Assembly: GCF_012933445.1 (NCBI RefSeq)
Contig: NZ_JABBNC010000014.1
Coordinates: forward strand, 124,001-188,000
Length of the DNA stretch: 64,000 bases
Reading direction: 5' to 3'
Source of the DNA: Actinoplanes sp. TBRC 11911
GTDB taxonomy: Bacteria > Actinomycetota > Actinomycetes > Mycobacteriales > Micromonosporaceae
This document shows, one piece after another, positions 44,478 to 53,605 of the stretch; position 1 is the stretch's first letter, and each line of letters begins with the position of its first letter. The notes beneath the pieces are model-generated. The model saw only the letters and a list, made by a program, of their open reading frames with translations, was not told where the DNA came from and did no database searches. The translations under genes and the position numbers were made by a program.

Positions 44478-44875
44478 TCACCGGTGTGCCGCGGCCTGGT
44501 GTGGGGAGTTCGGGCGGTGGGGGCGTCGCTGGTTCCCACACCGGGGTGTGTCGTGGCGTGGTGTGGGGAGTTCGGGCGGTGGGGGCGTCGCTGGTTCCCA
44601 CACCGGGGTGTGTCGTGGCGTGGTGTGGGGAGTTCGGGCGGTGGGGGCGTCGCTGGTTCCCACACCCGCGTGTGCTGCGGCTTGGTGTGGGGAGTTCGGG
44701 CGGTGGGGGCGTCGCCAGTCCCCACACCCGCGTGTGCTGCGGCGTGGTGTGGGGAGTTCGGGCGATGGGGGCGTCGCCAGTTCCCACACCCGGGTGCGGC
44801 GCGGCCTGGTGTGGGGAGCCCGGCCGTCGTGCCTTCCCACACCGCGGTGCGCCGCCGCCCCATGTGGGGAGCGGA
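44478..44875. repeat. Array of exact-period 62-bp tandem repeats
   Basis: The 726-bp gap between the exonuclease and LacI genes is mostly this array. The core GGTGTGGGGAGTTCGGGCGG recurs at 44498, 44560, 44622, 44684, 44746 and 44808, always 62 bp apart, with degenerate partial units at both ends. Each unit can fold: GGTGTGGGGA pairs with TTCCCACACC across a G-rich loop, and CACACC-GG-GGTGTG is a second palindrome in the first units. The period is not a multiple of three and all frames lack stops only because of base composition, so it is unlikely to be coding. Confidence 0.95.
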
Positions 44876-44904
44876 AACGGCGGGCCGGCAGGCGTACGGG
44901 GAAA

Positions 44905-45921
44905 TCAGGCAGGGGGTGCGACGCTGTCGCGCACGACCAGGGCCGGAGCGATCGTGCGCCGGGTAGACGTATCCACCGTGCCCGACTCGATCTGGGCGAG
45001 CAATAACTCCAGGCTGGCGGCCGCCGCCGCGTCGAAGTCGGGCCGGACCGTGGTCAGCGGCGGGGTGAAATAGGCCGCCTCGGGCACGTCGTCGAACCCC
45101 ACGATGCTCACGTCCTCGGGCACCCGCCGGCCGTGCTCGTTCAGCGCCCGCAGCAACCCCAGCGCGATGTTGTCGTTCGCCGTGAACACCGCCGTCACCT
45201 CCGGCAGGCGGGCCAAAAGCTGGCCGTTGCGGTAGCCGGACGCCGCACTCCAGTCCCCGCTCAGCAGCGGCGGGATCTCGGCCCCGGCGTCTTTCAGCGC
45301 CGACTCCCACCCCCGTACGCGTCCGGCCGCGTCGAACCAGTCGGACGGCCCGGAGATGTGCCACACCGACGGGTGACCCGCCGCCAGCAGATGCTCGGTC
45401 GCCGCCCGCGCCCCGAAGACCTGGTCGACCGTCACGAGGGTGCTCGCGCGTTCCGGGTCGCCGTCGATGGTGACCAGCGGGACGTCGTCGGGCAGGTGCT
45501 CGAGCGCGGCGCCCGCCCCGGCCACCGGCGCCAGCACCACGAGGCCCGCGACCCGCTGATCGAGGTGGCGTTCTACGGCCTCGGCGATGGAGCGCTCGTC
45601 CAGGTTGCGGACGCTGCCCACGTTCACCGCGAAGCCGGTCGCCTGGGCCGCCTCCTCGAACGCCGCCAGCATCGACGAAGGCCCGAACAGCGACGAGTTC
45701 TGCGCGACCACACCGATCACCTTGGAGGTGCCCGTGACGAGGGCGCGCGCCGCCCGGTCCGGCCGGTAGCCCAGCTCGGCGATCGCCGCCCGCACCTTCA
45801 GCCTGGTCTGCTCGCTCACGTTCTTGTGCTCGTTGAGCACCCGTGAGACGGTCTGGTGCGACACCCCTGCCAGCCGGGCGACGTCCATCATGCCCGGCGG
45901 ACGTCCGCGCTTCACGCTCAC
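44905..45921 (-). CDS. LacI-family transcriptional regulator, paralogue 1
   Basis: A 338-residue repressor from GTG 45921. The helix-turn-helix is MMDVARLAGVSHQTVSRVLN, with hinge helix DRAARALVTG. The periplasmic-binding-protein-like domain includes IGVVAQNSSLFGPSSML and GFDDVPEAAYFTPPLTTVRP. It lies 50 bp downstream of a closely similar LacI gene on the same strand. The sugar ligand is not known, and no adjacent transporter or glycosidase explains the pair. Confidence 0.92.
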   Translation of the reverse strand: MSVKRGRPPGMMDVARLAGVSHQTVSRVLNEHKNVSEQTRLKVRAAIAELGYRPDRAARALVTGTSKVIGVVAQNSSLFGPSSMLAAFEEAAQATGFAVNVGSVRNLDERSIAEAVERHLDQRVAGLVVLAPVAGAGAALEHLPDDVPLVTIDGDPERASTLVTVDQVFGARAATEHLLAAGHPSVWHISGPSDWFDAAGRVRGWESALKDAGAEIPPLLSGDWSAASGYRNGQLLARLPEVTAVFTANDNIALGLLRALNEHGRRVPEDVSIVGFDDVPEAAYFTPPLTTVRPDFDAAAAASLELLLAQIESGTVDTSTRRTIAPALVVRDSVAPPA

Positions 45922-45971
45922 TCGTACCCCGCATCCGCCTGTTGCAGGCAGAATAGCCCCAGCGGCTGTGA

Positions 45972-46979
45972 TCAAGCGGGCCGGGCGGCCACCGTGTCGC
46001 GGCCGATCAGGACGGGTTCGACCAGTGCCGACTCCGCGGAGCGGGCCCCGGTGGCGAGCTGTTCCAGCAGCAGGCGCAGGGCTTGGCGGCCCACCTCGGC
46101 GAACTCCTGGCGGATCGTGGTCAGCCCGGGATGGAAGTATCCGGCCTCCGGCACGTCGTCGAAGCCGATCAGGCTGATGTCGTCGGGGATGCGCTTGCCG
46201 TGCTCGGCCATGGCCCGCATGACGCCGAGCGCGACGTGGTCGTTGGCCGCGAAGATCGCCGTGCAGTCCGGGATGCGGGCGAGCATCCGGCCGCACTGGT
46301 AGCCGGACGCGGCCGACCAGCCCGCCCGGGGCATCGGCGGGGCCTGCGCTCCGGCCTCGGCCAGCGCCGCCCGCCAGCCCTGTTCGCGGGCGCGGCTGCC
46401 GTGCCACTGTTCCGGGCCGGCCACGTGCCAGACGGTCTTGTGGCCCTGGTCGAGCAGATGTCTGGTGGCGAGCATGCCGCCGGCGTACTGGTCGACCGAG
46501 ACGTTGGCGACCTCCCACTCGGGCAGGCCGTCCACGGTGACGATCGGCAGCCCGGACGGCACCAGGGCCATCGACTCGGCGGCGGCGTCGACCGGCGCGA
46601 TGAACACGAGCCCGGCGGCGCCCTGCTGCACCAGCCGTTCCACGATGCGGCGCGAGGCGGCGGTCGCGTCGTACCCGGCCACGTGCCCGACGGTCAGCGA
46701 CAGGTCGGCGCCCAGGGCGGCCTCGCCGATCGCCTGCACCATGCTGGACGGCCCGTACAGCGTCGTGTTCTGCGCGACCACTCCGACCACATTGGACCGT
46801 CCGGTCGCCAGCACGCGCGCGGAGAGGTTACGCCGGTAGCCGAGTTCGGCGATCGCGGCGAGAACCCGGGTGCGGGTGGTCGCGGAGACGTGCGGATGTC
46901 CGTTGAGCACCCGGGAGACGGTCTGATGCGAGACGCCGGCGCGGGCCGCCACGTCCGACATCACGGGGCGGCGGCTCAT
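45972..46979 (-). CDS. LacI-family transcriptional regulator, paralogue 2
   Basis: A 335-residue repressor: MSDVAARAGVSHQTVSRVLN, IGVVAQNTT-like NVVGVVAQNTTLYGPSSMVQ, and GFDDVPEAGYFHPGLTTIRQ. The shared SHQTVSRVLN recognition helix and the GVVAQN, GPSSM and ASGY motifs show that it and the gene at 44905 arose by duplication and probably read similar operators. A candidate operator, TGTGAACGCAAACA, lies about 80 bp upstream of the ATG. Confidence 0.92.
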   Translation of the reverse strand: MSRRPVMSDVAARAGVSHQTVSRVLNGHPHVSATTRTRVLAAIAELGYRRNLSARVLATGRSNVVGVVAQNTTLYGPSSMVQAIGEAALGADLSLTVGHVAGYDATAASRRIVERLVQQGAAGLVFIAPVDAAAESMALVPSGLPIVTVDGLPEWEVANVSVDQYAGGMLATRHLLDQGHKTVWHVAGPEQWHGSRAREQGWRAALAEAGAQAPPMPRAGWSAASGYQCGRMLARIPDCTAIFAANDHVALGVMRAMAEHGKRIPDDISLIGFDDVPEAGYFHPGLTTIRQEFAEVGRQALRLLLEQLATGARSAESALVEPVLIGRDTVAARPA

Positions 46980-47056
46980 ACCGGTCCGGCGGACAGGATT
47001 GCGGGCATGCGAGACCGTCCTTCGCGGGTATCGACCGCCGGGGATGAAAGGCGGAT

Positions 47057-47070
47057 TGTGAACGCAAACA
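47057..47070. promoter_or_regulatory. Candidate LacI operator upstream of paralogue 2
   Basis: TGTGAACGCAAACA differs at two positions from the site at 44317 and lies 78 bp before the LacI ATG, consistent with autoregulation. It is in the 323-bp gap 46980-47302, which otherwise holds only the hairpin below and a GTTAAC-containing sequence near 47230. Confidence 0.5.
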
Positions 47071-47256
47071 TGCGTGCCGGACGCCCGTACTGTCAAGGGA
47101 CCGCAACCCGCCCGTTACGTTTTCGTGATATTCGACTTCGCCTAAACAAGCGGGTGAACCGGGGTCTGCAGGCGCGTCGGTGCCCCGCGGAGAAGGTCAA
47201 AGGCCTCCCTCCCGTACGCCGTCCGAGTGTTAACGATCTCAGGTGCGACAGCACGC

Positions 47257-47287
47257 GACCGGCCGACGGGATCACCGCCGGCCGGTC
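47257..47287 (-). terminator. Hairpin after cutinase gene
   Basis: GACCGGCCG pairs with CGGCCGGTC (9 bp, 13-nt loop) 16 bp after the cutinase stop on the minus strand. Confidence 0.6.
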
Positions 47288-47302
47288 TCGGGTGGGAGCG
47301 GG

Positions 47303-48163
47303 TCAGGTCAACGGGCAGGTATTGCGGTATTCCTCGATCTGGCTACCCGTGGGCCCCGGGCAGATGAACTGGTCGTAGCGCGTGTCGTTGTCCACGAACC
47401 GCTTCAGCCAGGACACCGCCAGCCGCGCCGTCGGCGTGTTCACCGACTGCGGGAAGAAGTGCGACGCGTTGTTCAGCTCCAGGTACGCCTTCTCGGCCGA
47501 CGACGGGATGCTGGTGTAGAACGGCACCGAATGCGACGCCACCGGCGCGACCGTGTCCGACTCGCCGCCCACGATCAGCGTCGGCACCCGCAGCGTCGAC
47601 CACGACTTGGTCGTGTTCCAGGGCGCGAGCGGCACCGCGGCCTGCAGCGACGGCCGGCTGCGGGCCGCCTCCAGCGTGCCGCCACCACCCATCGAGTGGC
47701 CGGCCACGGCGAGCCGGGTCGCGTCGATGCGCCCCCGCACCGAACTGGACCGGGTCAGATAGTCGAGCGCCGCCAGCAGTTGCTGACCCCGCGACGCGGG
47801 CTGGTCGAGCAGCGAATTGGTCTCGATGCCGATCACCACGAAGCCGTGCGAGGCGATCCGCGGCCCCAGCCACGACAGGCTCGACCAGGTCGCGGTGAAG
47901 CCGGGCGAGATCGCCACCGCTCCGAACGTGCCCTGACTGGTGTCGGTCGGATAGTAGATGACCCCGCCGCCGAACCCGCTCACCAGCGACGACACGTTCT
48001 CAGTGCCCACCGAGAACGGCCCTCGGGAGGCATCCAGCACGGACAGGGAAGGCGCCGGCCCGCGCTCGTAGGGATTGTCGGCGGCCAGGGCGACCGACGT
48101 GCCGGAACCGACGGTCATCGCGACGGCGGCGGCGATCGTGGCGAGGAGACGGAGTGGCTTCAC
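47303..48163 (-). CDS. Secreted cutinase / polyester hydrolase (PET-hydrolase type)
   Basis: A 286-residue alpha/beta hydrolase with a Sec signal (cut near SVALA). The mature start [10 protein letters not shown], the [11 protein letters not shown] and [19 protein letters not shown] segments, and the end [17 protein letters not shown] match actinobacterial cutinases such as those of Thermobifida. The triad is S157 (GHSMGGGG), D203 (GGESDTVAP) and H235 (NNASHFFPQ). The Met after Ser and Trp in [10 protein letters not shown] line the substrate cleft, and two C-terminal cysteines can pair. The usual oxyanion Tyr (GYT) is Phe here (GFT). Natural substrate is probably cutin-like polyester. GGAG precedes GTG 48163. 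Confidence 0.93.
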   Translation of the reverse strand: MKPLRLLATIAAAVAMTVGSGTSVALAADNPYERGPAPSLSVLDASRGPFSVGTENVSSLVSGFGGGVIYYPTDTSQGTFGAVAISPGFTATWSSLSWLGPRIASHGFVVIGIETNSLLDQPASRGQQLLAALDYLTRSSSVRGRIDATRLAVAGHSMGGGGTLEAARSRPSLQAAVPLAPWNTTKSWSTLRVPTLIVGGESDTVAPVASHSVPFYTSIPSSAEKAYLELNNASHFFPQSVNTPTARLAVSWLKRFVDNDTRYDQFICPGPTGSQIEEYRNTCPLT

Positions 48164-48322
48164 CGTTCACGCTCCAGGGGATAGGGGATCGATGGTCGTC
48201 AGTGTTTTCCGCCCCGCCGCGAGCGCGCATCGGCGAAATCACCGGCCTGTCGAAATCGCATCCCTCGAAAAGAAAGTCATCGATGCTTCCGGTACGCCTC
48301 GACGACCGGCCACACTCGGCCC

Positions 48323-50926
48323 ATGCTTGTTGCACAGACAGTGCAGGAAGTTCTCCTGCTCGGCGGCGGCGCGCTCGTCCTGACGGGCGGCCCGGGCGAG
48401 GGCAAAACCACGCTTGCGTACGCCGTGAGCACCGTCCCCGGCAACCGGAGAGTCATCGCGGTCCCCGGCCACGCCGACGAATCGTCGCTGCCCTACGCGG
48501 CCACGCACCGCCTCCTGACCCGCCTGAGCGAGTGCCCGTCCACGCCGCGCGGAGGCGTGCGGCCCCACCCGGACGCCGGTCTCCTCCCGCGGGATGCTCT
48601 CGGCGCCGCGCGCGTCGTGCTCGACCGGCTGGCCGCCGCGGATCGTCCCGTGCTCCTGCTGCTCGACGACGCGCACCTGCTCGACGCGGAATCGCGCCGG
48701 CTGTTCACCCTCGTGGCCCACCGCCTGGACGGTGTTCGCGCGGCCATCCTGGCCACCGCCCCGGCACCGCTGCCCGGCCTGCCGCACCTGCGCCTGAGCC
48801 CGTTGACCCGCGCCGAGAGCCGCACCCTGCTGCACGACCGCGCCCCCGGCCTGGCCGACGACGTGGCCGCGTCCCTCATCGACCTGGCCGGCGGCAACCC
48901 GGCCGCCCTCGTCGAACTGGCCGCCGCGCTGAGCCCCCGGCAGCGCCGCGGCCTCGCCGACCCGCCCGCCACGCTGCCCCCGTCCAGCCGGCTGCGGCAG
49001 CGCTTCCGCGCCGAGGTGGCCGCCCTCCCGCCCGGCACCCGCGACCTGCTCCTGCTCGCCGCCGCGGCCCCCGAACTGCGCCCCGCGGACGTCACCGACC
49101 CGGCCGCCCTGACCCCCGCCGAACGGGCCGGACTGGTCAGCGTCCACGACGACACGATCGCCTTCACCCCGCCGCTGCTGCGCTCGCTGATCTACCACGA
49201 CGCCCCGCTCGCCGACCGCCACCACGCCCACCGCCGGCTGGCCGACAACGGAAGCCTGCTGCACCGCGCCCAGATCACCCCGGCACCCGACGACGCCTTG
49301 GCCCGCGCCCTCACCGCCGCCGCCCGACACGCCACGCCGGACCGGGCCGCCCGCGCCCACCTGCTGGCCGCCGGCCTGTTCGACAGCCGGGCGGACAAAG
49401 CCGGCGCCGTGCTGGCCGCCGCCCGCGCCGCCGCCGACGCCGGGCGCCCGCACGAGGCCACCCGCCTGCTGCGCCGCCTGGGACGCGAACAGGCACCCGC
49501 CGTGGTCCGCAACCGGGCCCGCGCCCTGACCGCCCGGCTGACGCTGCACCACGACCCGGCGGCCGCCCGCGACGTGCTCCTGGACGTGGCCACCGAACTG
49601 CTCCCGCACGACCCGCAGGGCGCCCTCGAGGCACTCCTTGCGGCCGGCGACGCCTGCGGCCACTGCGGCGACCCCGGCGACTTCCCGGCCGTCGCCCGGC
49701 ACGCGGCCGCCCACCACCGCGACACCTCCGACCCGCAGACCAGGCTGGCCGTCCACCACCTCTGCGGCCTGGCCGATCTGCTCACCGGCGCCGACGATCA
49801 AGGATTCGGCCACCTGCACGAGGTGCTGCGCCTCGCCGGCCACGTCACCGACCCCGCGCTGCTGATCGCCGCGGCCGCCGACGGCATCCTCACCGGACGC
49901 GACCGCTGCGCCGCGACACTGGCCGGACGGGCAGCGGCCCTGGGCACAAAGGGGCAGATTCCCGCGGCCCTGGAAGTGGCCGCGTTCGCCGAGTTCGCCG
50001 CCGGCCGCTACGACGCGGCGACCGACGCCGCCCTGGACGGAGCCGCCGTCGCGGGCCGCCCCGGCGCGCACCACGCACTGCTGTCCGTGCTGGCCGCCCT
50101 ACGCGGTGACCGAGCCTCGATGGAGCCGGCGAGCGGTGGCGCGATCAGGGACGCGGCGGGGCACTACGCGACCGGCGAGTTCGGCGACTGGGCGGCCGGC
50201 CTGCTCGACCTCGTCGAGGGCCGCCGCACGGACGCCCTGGCCCGCCTGTTCCCGCTGGTCACCGGCCACGGCTCACCGATTCTCCGGATCGCCGTCACCC
50301 CGCACCTGATCGAGGCCGGTGCCCCCGGCGACGTGGCCGGCCCGTTCGACCGCTGGGCCGCCCGTACCGGCGAAAGCTCCTGGCTGGCGCTGCGCGCCCG
50401 GTGCCGGGCGCTGACCGCGTCCACTCCGGACGACGCCGACGACCTCTTCCGCGAGGCGATCGGCTGGCATCGCCGCGACGGCGCCGCCTTCCCGGCCGCG
50501 CACACCGCCCTGCTCTACGGTCGTCACCTGCGCAGATGCCGGCGCCACGTGGAGGCCCGCGAGCACCTGCGCCGCGCCGCCGAGACCTTCCGCCGCCTCG
50601 ACGCCGCCCCGTGGGCCGACCAGGCCACCCACGAGCTGCGGGCGGCCGGCGAAAGCGCGGGCGGCGAGGGCGCGGCAGCCGAACGGGCGCCGGCCACCGA
50701 GCTCACCGCCCAGCAGCAGCGCATCGCCGGCCTGGTCGCCGACGGCGCCACCAACCGTGAGGTGGCCCAGCACCTGCACCTTTCCCCGCGCACCGTCGAC
50801 CACCACCTGCGCAACGTCTTCGCCCGGCTGGGCGTGCGCTCGCGCACCGAGCTGGCCCGGTTGGTCGCGACCGGGCGCGTGCCGCCGCGGCGGCGGGGAC
50901 CTTTGGACGGTGTCGGTCCCCGCTGA
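48323..50926 (+). CDS. LuxR-family regulator of the LAL (large ATP-binding) type
   Basis: An 867-residue protein. The N-terminal AAA ATPase has Walker A VLTGGPGEGKTTL (about residues 18-30) and Walker B VLLLLDDAHLLD. The middle is Ala/Arg/His-rich and helical, likely TPR-like. The C-terminal LuxR helix-turn-helix is LTAQQQRIAGLVADGATNRE with VAQHLHLSPRTVDHHLRNVF. LAL regulators activate operons in response to a ligand such as maltotriose or pathway intermediates; the target here is unknown. It is divergent from the cutinase gene, across 159 bp, and may regulate it. Confidence 0.93.
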   Translation: MLVAQTVQEVLLLGGGALVLTGGPGEGKTTLAYAVSTVPGNRRVIAVPGHADESSLPYAATHRLLTRLSECPSTPRGGVRPHPDAGLLPRDALGAARVVLDRLAAADRPVLLLLDDAHLLDAESRRLFTLVAHRLDGVRAAILATAPAPLPGLPHLRLSPLTRAESRTLLHDRAPGLADDVAASLIDLAGGNPAALVELAAALSPRQRRGLADPPATLPPSSRLRQRFRAEVAALPPGTRDLLLLAAAAPELRPADVTDPAALTPAERAGLVSVHDDTIAFTPPLLRSLIYHDAPLADRHHAHRRLADNGSLLHRAQITPAPDDALARALTAAARHATPDRAARAHLLAAGLFDSRADKAGAVLAAARAAADAGRPHEATRLLRRLGREQAPAVVRNRARALTARLTLHHDPAAARDVLLDVATELLPHDPQGALEALLAAGDACGHCGDPGDFPAVARHAAAHHRDTSDPQTRLAVHHLCGLADLLTGADDQGFGHLHEVLRLAGHVTDPALLIAAAADGILTGRDRCAATLAGRAAALGTKGQIPAALEVAAFAEFAAGRYDAATDAALDGAAVAGRPGAHHALLSVLAALRGDRASMEPASGGAIRDAAGHYATGEFGDWAAGLLDLVEGRRTDALARLFPLVTGHGSPILRIAVTPHLIEAGAPGDVAGPFDRWAARTGESSWLALRARCRALTASTPDDADDLFREAIGWHRRDGAAFPAAHTALLYGRHLRRCRRHVEAREHLRRAAETFRRLDAAPWADQATHELRAAGESAGGEGAAAERAPATELTAQQQRIAGLVADGATNREVAQHLHLSPRTVDHHLRNVFARLGVRSRTELARLVATGRVPPRRRGPLDGVGPR

Positions 50927-50955
50927 AGTGCCGGGCGGCACGCGGTCCGATCCGG

Positions 50956-53313
50956 TCAGGCCTTCTGCACCTCGACCGGAGTCGTGAGGACGCGGTCCCG
51001 GCCCACTTCCCGGACCGCGCCGGTCAGCGTGACCGTGCCCCGCAACGGAAGGTCCGAACAGGACGTGCCGACCATGATCTCGATCGTGCCCGGCTCGACG
51101 ATCCGGGTCAGGTCGCGCCCGGTGAACGCGGTGCGGTCCGCGTGCACCGAGAACGTCACGTCCTTCGCCTCGCCGGCCTCCAGCGGCACCCGGGCGAACC
51201 CGGTGAGCTGGCGGACCGGGCGGGTCACCTGCGCGACCACGTCGCGAAGATACAGCTGCACCACCTCGTCGCCGCCGCGCGACCCGGTGTTGCGCACCCG
51301 CGCGGTCACCGTGAACGCGCCGTCCACCGGGATCGAGGACGCGCTGATCCGCAGGTCGTCCACCTCGAACGTGGTGTACGAGCGGCCGTACCCGAACGCG
51401 AACAACGGTGTCGGGTCGAGGTTGCTGACCCCGCTGTTCTCCGCGCCCAGCGGCGGCTGCAGGTAGGTGCCGGGCTGCCCGCCCGCGTGCCGCGGGATCT
51501 GCACCGGCAGCTTCGCGCCCGGCTGCACCCGGCCGGAGAGCACCCCGGCGATCGCGGCGCCACCCTCCTCGCCCGGCATGAACGCCTGCACCAGACCCGC
51601 CGCGCGAGCGTGGATCGCCCCCAGCGCGTACGGCCGGCCGGACACCACGACCACCACCACGGGCGTACCGGTGGAAAGCAGTTGATCGAGCAGTTCGCCC
51701 TGCACGCCGGGTAACGAGAGGTCCTCGGCGTCGCAGCCCTCGCCGGAGCTGCCGTGGCCGAACAGGCCGGCCAGATCACCGACCATGGCGACCACCAGAT
51801 CGGCGTCGCGGGCCGCGGCCAGCGCCGCCTCGAACCCGGACCGGTCCTCGCCTAGCACCGGGCATCCCTGTTCAAATACGAGCGAGGCCGCGGGAAACTC
51901 CGTTCGCAGGGCATCGACCGCGGTCGGCACCGAGATGCCCAGGCCGACGTCGTGGTAGCGGGGGAGGACATGGTTCGGGAAGGCGTAGCAGCCCATGAAC
52001 GTCCGGGGATCGGCGGCGGCCGGCCCGACGACGGCGATGCGGCGCACCGACGGCGACACCGGCAGCGCGGTGCCCGCGTCGAGCAGCACGACGGAGCGCT
52101 CGGCCATCTCCAGCGCGAGCGCGCGGTTGGCCGGCGAGTCCAGGTCGACAGCGGCCGCGGCGGCCACCGAGCCCTCCGGCGTCCAGTCCGCGTCCAGCAG
52201 CCCCAGCGACGCCTTCTGGGTGAGCAGGCGGCGGGCGGCCCGGTCGATGACCTCCTCCGGCACCCGCGAGGCCAGGCCCGGCCCGAAGCCGAGCGTGTCC
52301 GGCAGCTCCACGTCGATGCCCGCGACCAGGGCCTGCGCGCCGGCGTCGTCGGTGTCCGCGGCGGTCCGGTGCATGGTGGCCAGGAACGGCACCGCCCAGT
52401 AGTCCGACACGACCGTGCCGGTGAACCCCCACTGCTCGCGCAGCACCTCGGTCAGCAGCCACCGATCGGCGCCGGCCGGCACCCCGTCGAGATCGGAGTA
52501 GGAGTTCATCACGGACTCGGCGCCGCCCTCGCGGATCGCCGTCTCGAAGCTCGGCAGGATGACGTCCATCAGCTCGCGGCGGCCCATCGGGACCGGGCCG
52601 TGGTTGCGGGCGCCCCGCGACGCCGAATAGCCGGCGAAGTGCTTCAGCGTGGCGATCACCCCGGCGCTCTGCAACCCTTTCACGTACGCCGATCCGAGCA
52701 TCGCCACCAGGTAGGGGTCTTCGCCGATGGTCTCCTCGACCCGTCCCCAGCGATAGTCGCGGACCACGTCGAGCACCGGGGACAGTCCCTGATGCACGCC
52801 CACCGCTGCCATGTCCCGCCCGATCGCGGCGGCCATCCGCTCGACCAGCTCGGGGTCGAAGGTGGCGCCCCACGCGATCGCGGCGGGATAGACGGTGGCC
52901 CCGTACGTGGTGAAACCGGTCAGGCACTCCTCGTGCACCATGGCCGGCACGCCATGACGCGAGTTGCCGAGCACGATCCGCTGCTGGCGGACCACCTCGG
53001 CGGCTCCCTCGGCGGCGGTGCGCGGCACGCTGCCGAACACGCGGGTGAGCTGGCCCAGGCCGTCGCGGCTCGCGTCCTGCAGCGAGATCGTCCCGGACGC
53101 CGCGAAGACGTCCTGCATCGGGGCGACGTTCATCTGCTCCTCCGGGTCGGCGCGGGCGTCGTCACCGGTGTCCTGCATGTCGTTGCCCAGCCATCGGCTG
53201 CCGAGTTGCGCAATTTTCTCGCTCGTCGTCATCCGGGAGAGCAGCGCCTCCACCCGGTCGGCGATCGGCAACGCCCGGTCCTGCCATGGCTGATTCGCCC
53301 GATCTGTGGTCAC
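50956..53313 (-). CDS. GH3 glycosidase (beta-xylosidase/beta-glucosidase type)
   Basis: A 785-residue cytosolic enzyme without signal peptide. The GH3 N-terminal barrel includes KHFAGYSASRGARNHGPVPM and the nucleophile D304 in TVVSDYWAV. The second alpha/beta domain carries DLVVAMVGDLAGLFGHGSSG, and a C-terminal fibronectin-III-like domain follows (PLFAFGYGRSYTTFEVDDLR). Xylobiose operons (bxlEFGA) of Streptomyces have this kind of enzyme next to the same transporter and LacI genes, so beta-xylosidase is a reasonable guess; beta-glucosidase is the alternative. The upstream CGAAAGTTTCG site links it to the cluster. Confidence 0.92.
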   Translation of the reverse strand: MTTDRANQPWQDRALPIADRVEALLSRMTTSEKIAQLGSRWLGNDMQDTGDDARADPEEQMNVAPMQDVFAASGTISLQDASRDGLGQLTRVFGSVPRTAAEGAAEVVRQQRIVLGNSRHGVPAMVHEECLTGFTTYGATVYPAAIAWGATFDPELVERMAAAIGRDMAAVGVHQGLSPVLDVVRDYRWGRVEETIGEDPYLVAMLGSAYVKGLQSAGVIATLKHFAGYSASRGARNHGPVPMGRRELMDVILPSFETAIREGGAESVMNSYSDLDGVPAGADRWLLTEVLREQWGFTGTVVSDYWAVPFLATMHRTAADTDDAGAQALVAGIDVELPDTLGFGPGLASRVPEEVIDRAARRLLTQKASLGLLDADWTPEGSVAAAAAVDLDSPANRALALEMAERSVVLLDAGTALPVSPSVRRIAVVGPAAADPRTFMGCYAFPNHVLPRYHDVGLGISVPTAVDALRTEFPAASLVFEQGCPVLGEDRSGFEAALAAARDADLVVAMVGDLAGLFGHGSSGEGCDAEDLSLPGVQGELLDQLLSTGTPVVVVVVSGRPYALGAIHARAAGLVQAFMPGEEGGAAIAGVLSGRVQPGAKLPVQIPRHAGGQPGTYLQPPLGAENSGVSNLDPTPLFAFGYGRSYTTFEVDDLRISASSIPVDGAFTVTARVRNTGSRGGDEVVQLYLRDVVAQVTRPVRQLTGFARVPLEAGEAKDVTFSVHADRTAFTGRDLTRIVEPGTIEIMVGTSCSDLPLRGTVTLTGAVREVGRDRVLTTPVEVQKA

Positions 53314-53332
53314 GGCGCACGTTCCTCATTTC

Positions 53333-53343
53333 CGAAAGTTTCG
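53333..53343. promoter_or_regulatory. LacI operator upstream of GH3 gene
   Basis: CGAAAGTTTCG is a perfect odd palindrome 20 bp upstream of the GH3 GTG start. The same pattern recurs upstream of the LacI gene at 57803. Confidence 0.7.
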
Positions 53344-53451
53344 CTGTTACCAACGCGCAATGTTACGACGCGGCGGATCTTGAACGGCCGCATTCGGGTT
53401 CCTCACGAATGCGTCCACTCTTGCGCTGGGAGCGCGACCAGGGCAAGACCC

Positions 53452-53524
53452 TTGACATGATCAAGCTGAAACCCTACGTTAACGAAACCTCACGTTAACT
53501 TGCGGTCGTTTCGCGAAAGTTGCA
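53452..53524 (+). promoter_or_regulatory. Promoter and operators of the sugar ABC operon
   Basis: TTGACA (53452-53457), 17 bp, TACGTT (53475-53480) is a strong promoter. CGTTAACG (53477-53484) and ACGTTAAC (53492-53499) overlap and follow the -10. TTTCGCGAAA (53510-53519) leads into CGAAAGTTGCA (53514-53524), a 9-of-11 match to the operator of the adjacent LacI gene. Confidence 0.65.
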
Positions 53525-53605
53525 GGATCTGTGACAGAGGCGACCTTCCAACCACGACGATCCACTCGCCGCAGCTGAAGCGGCACTTCGAGTACGGAGA
53601 TCACC

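Noticed and set aside
44478-44875. CRISPR array
   Set aside because: The 62-bp units are contiguous with no variable spacers, and no cas genes are present in the window.
44334-44966. Open frames through the 62-bp repeat array that would give repetitive Gly/Trp/Arg- or Thr/Pro-rich proteins
   Set aside because: The repeat period is not a multiple of three, so each unit is read in a different frame, and both strands are equally open; no start with a ribosome site is evident.
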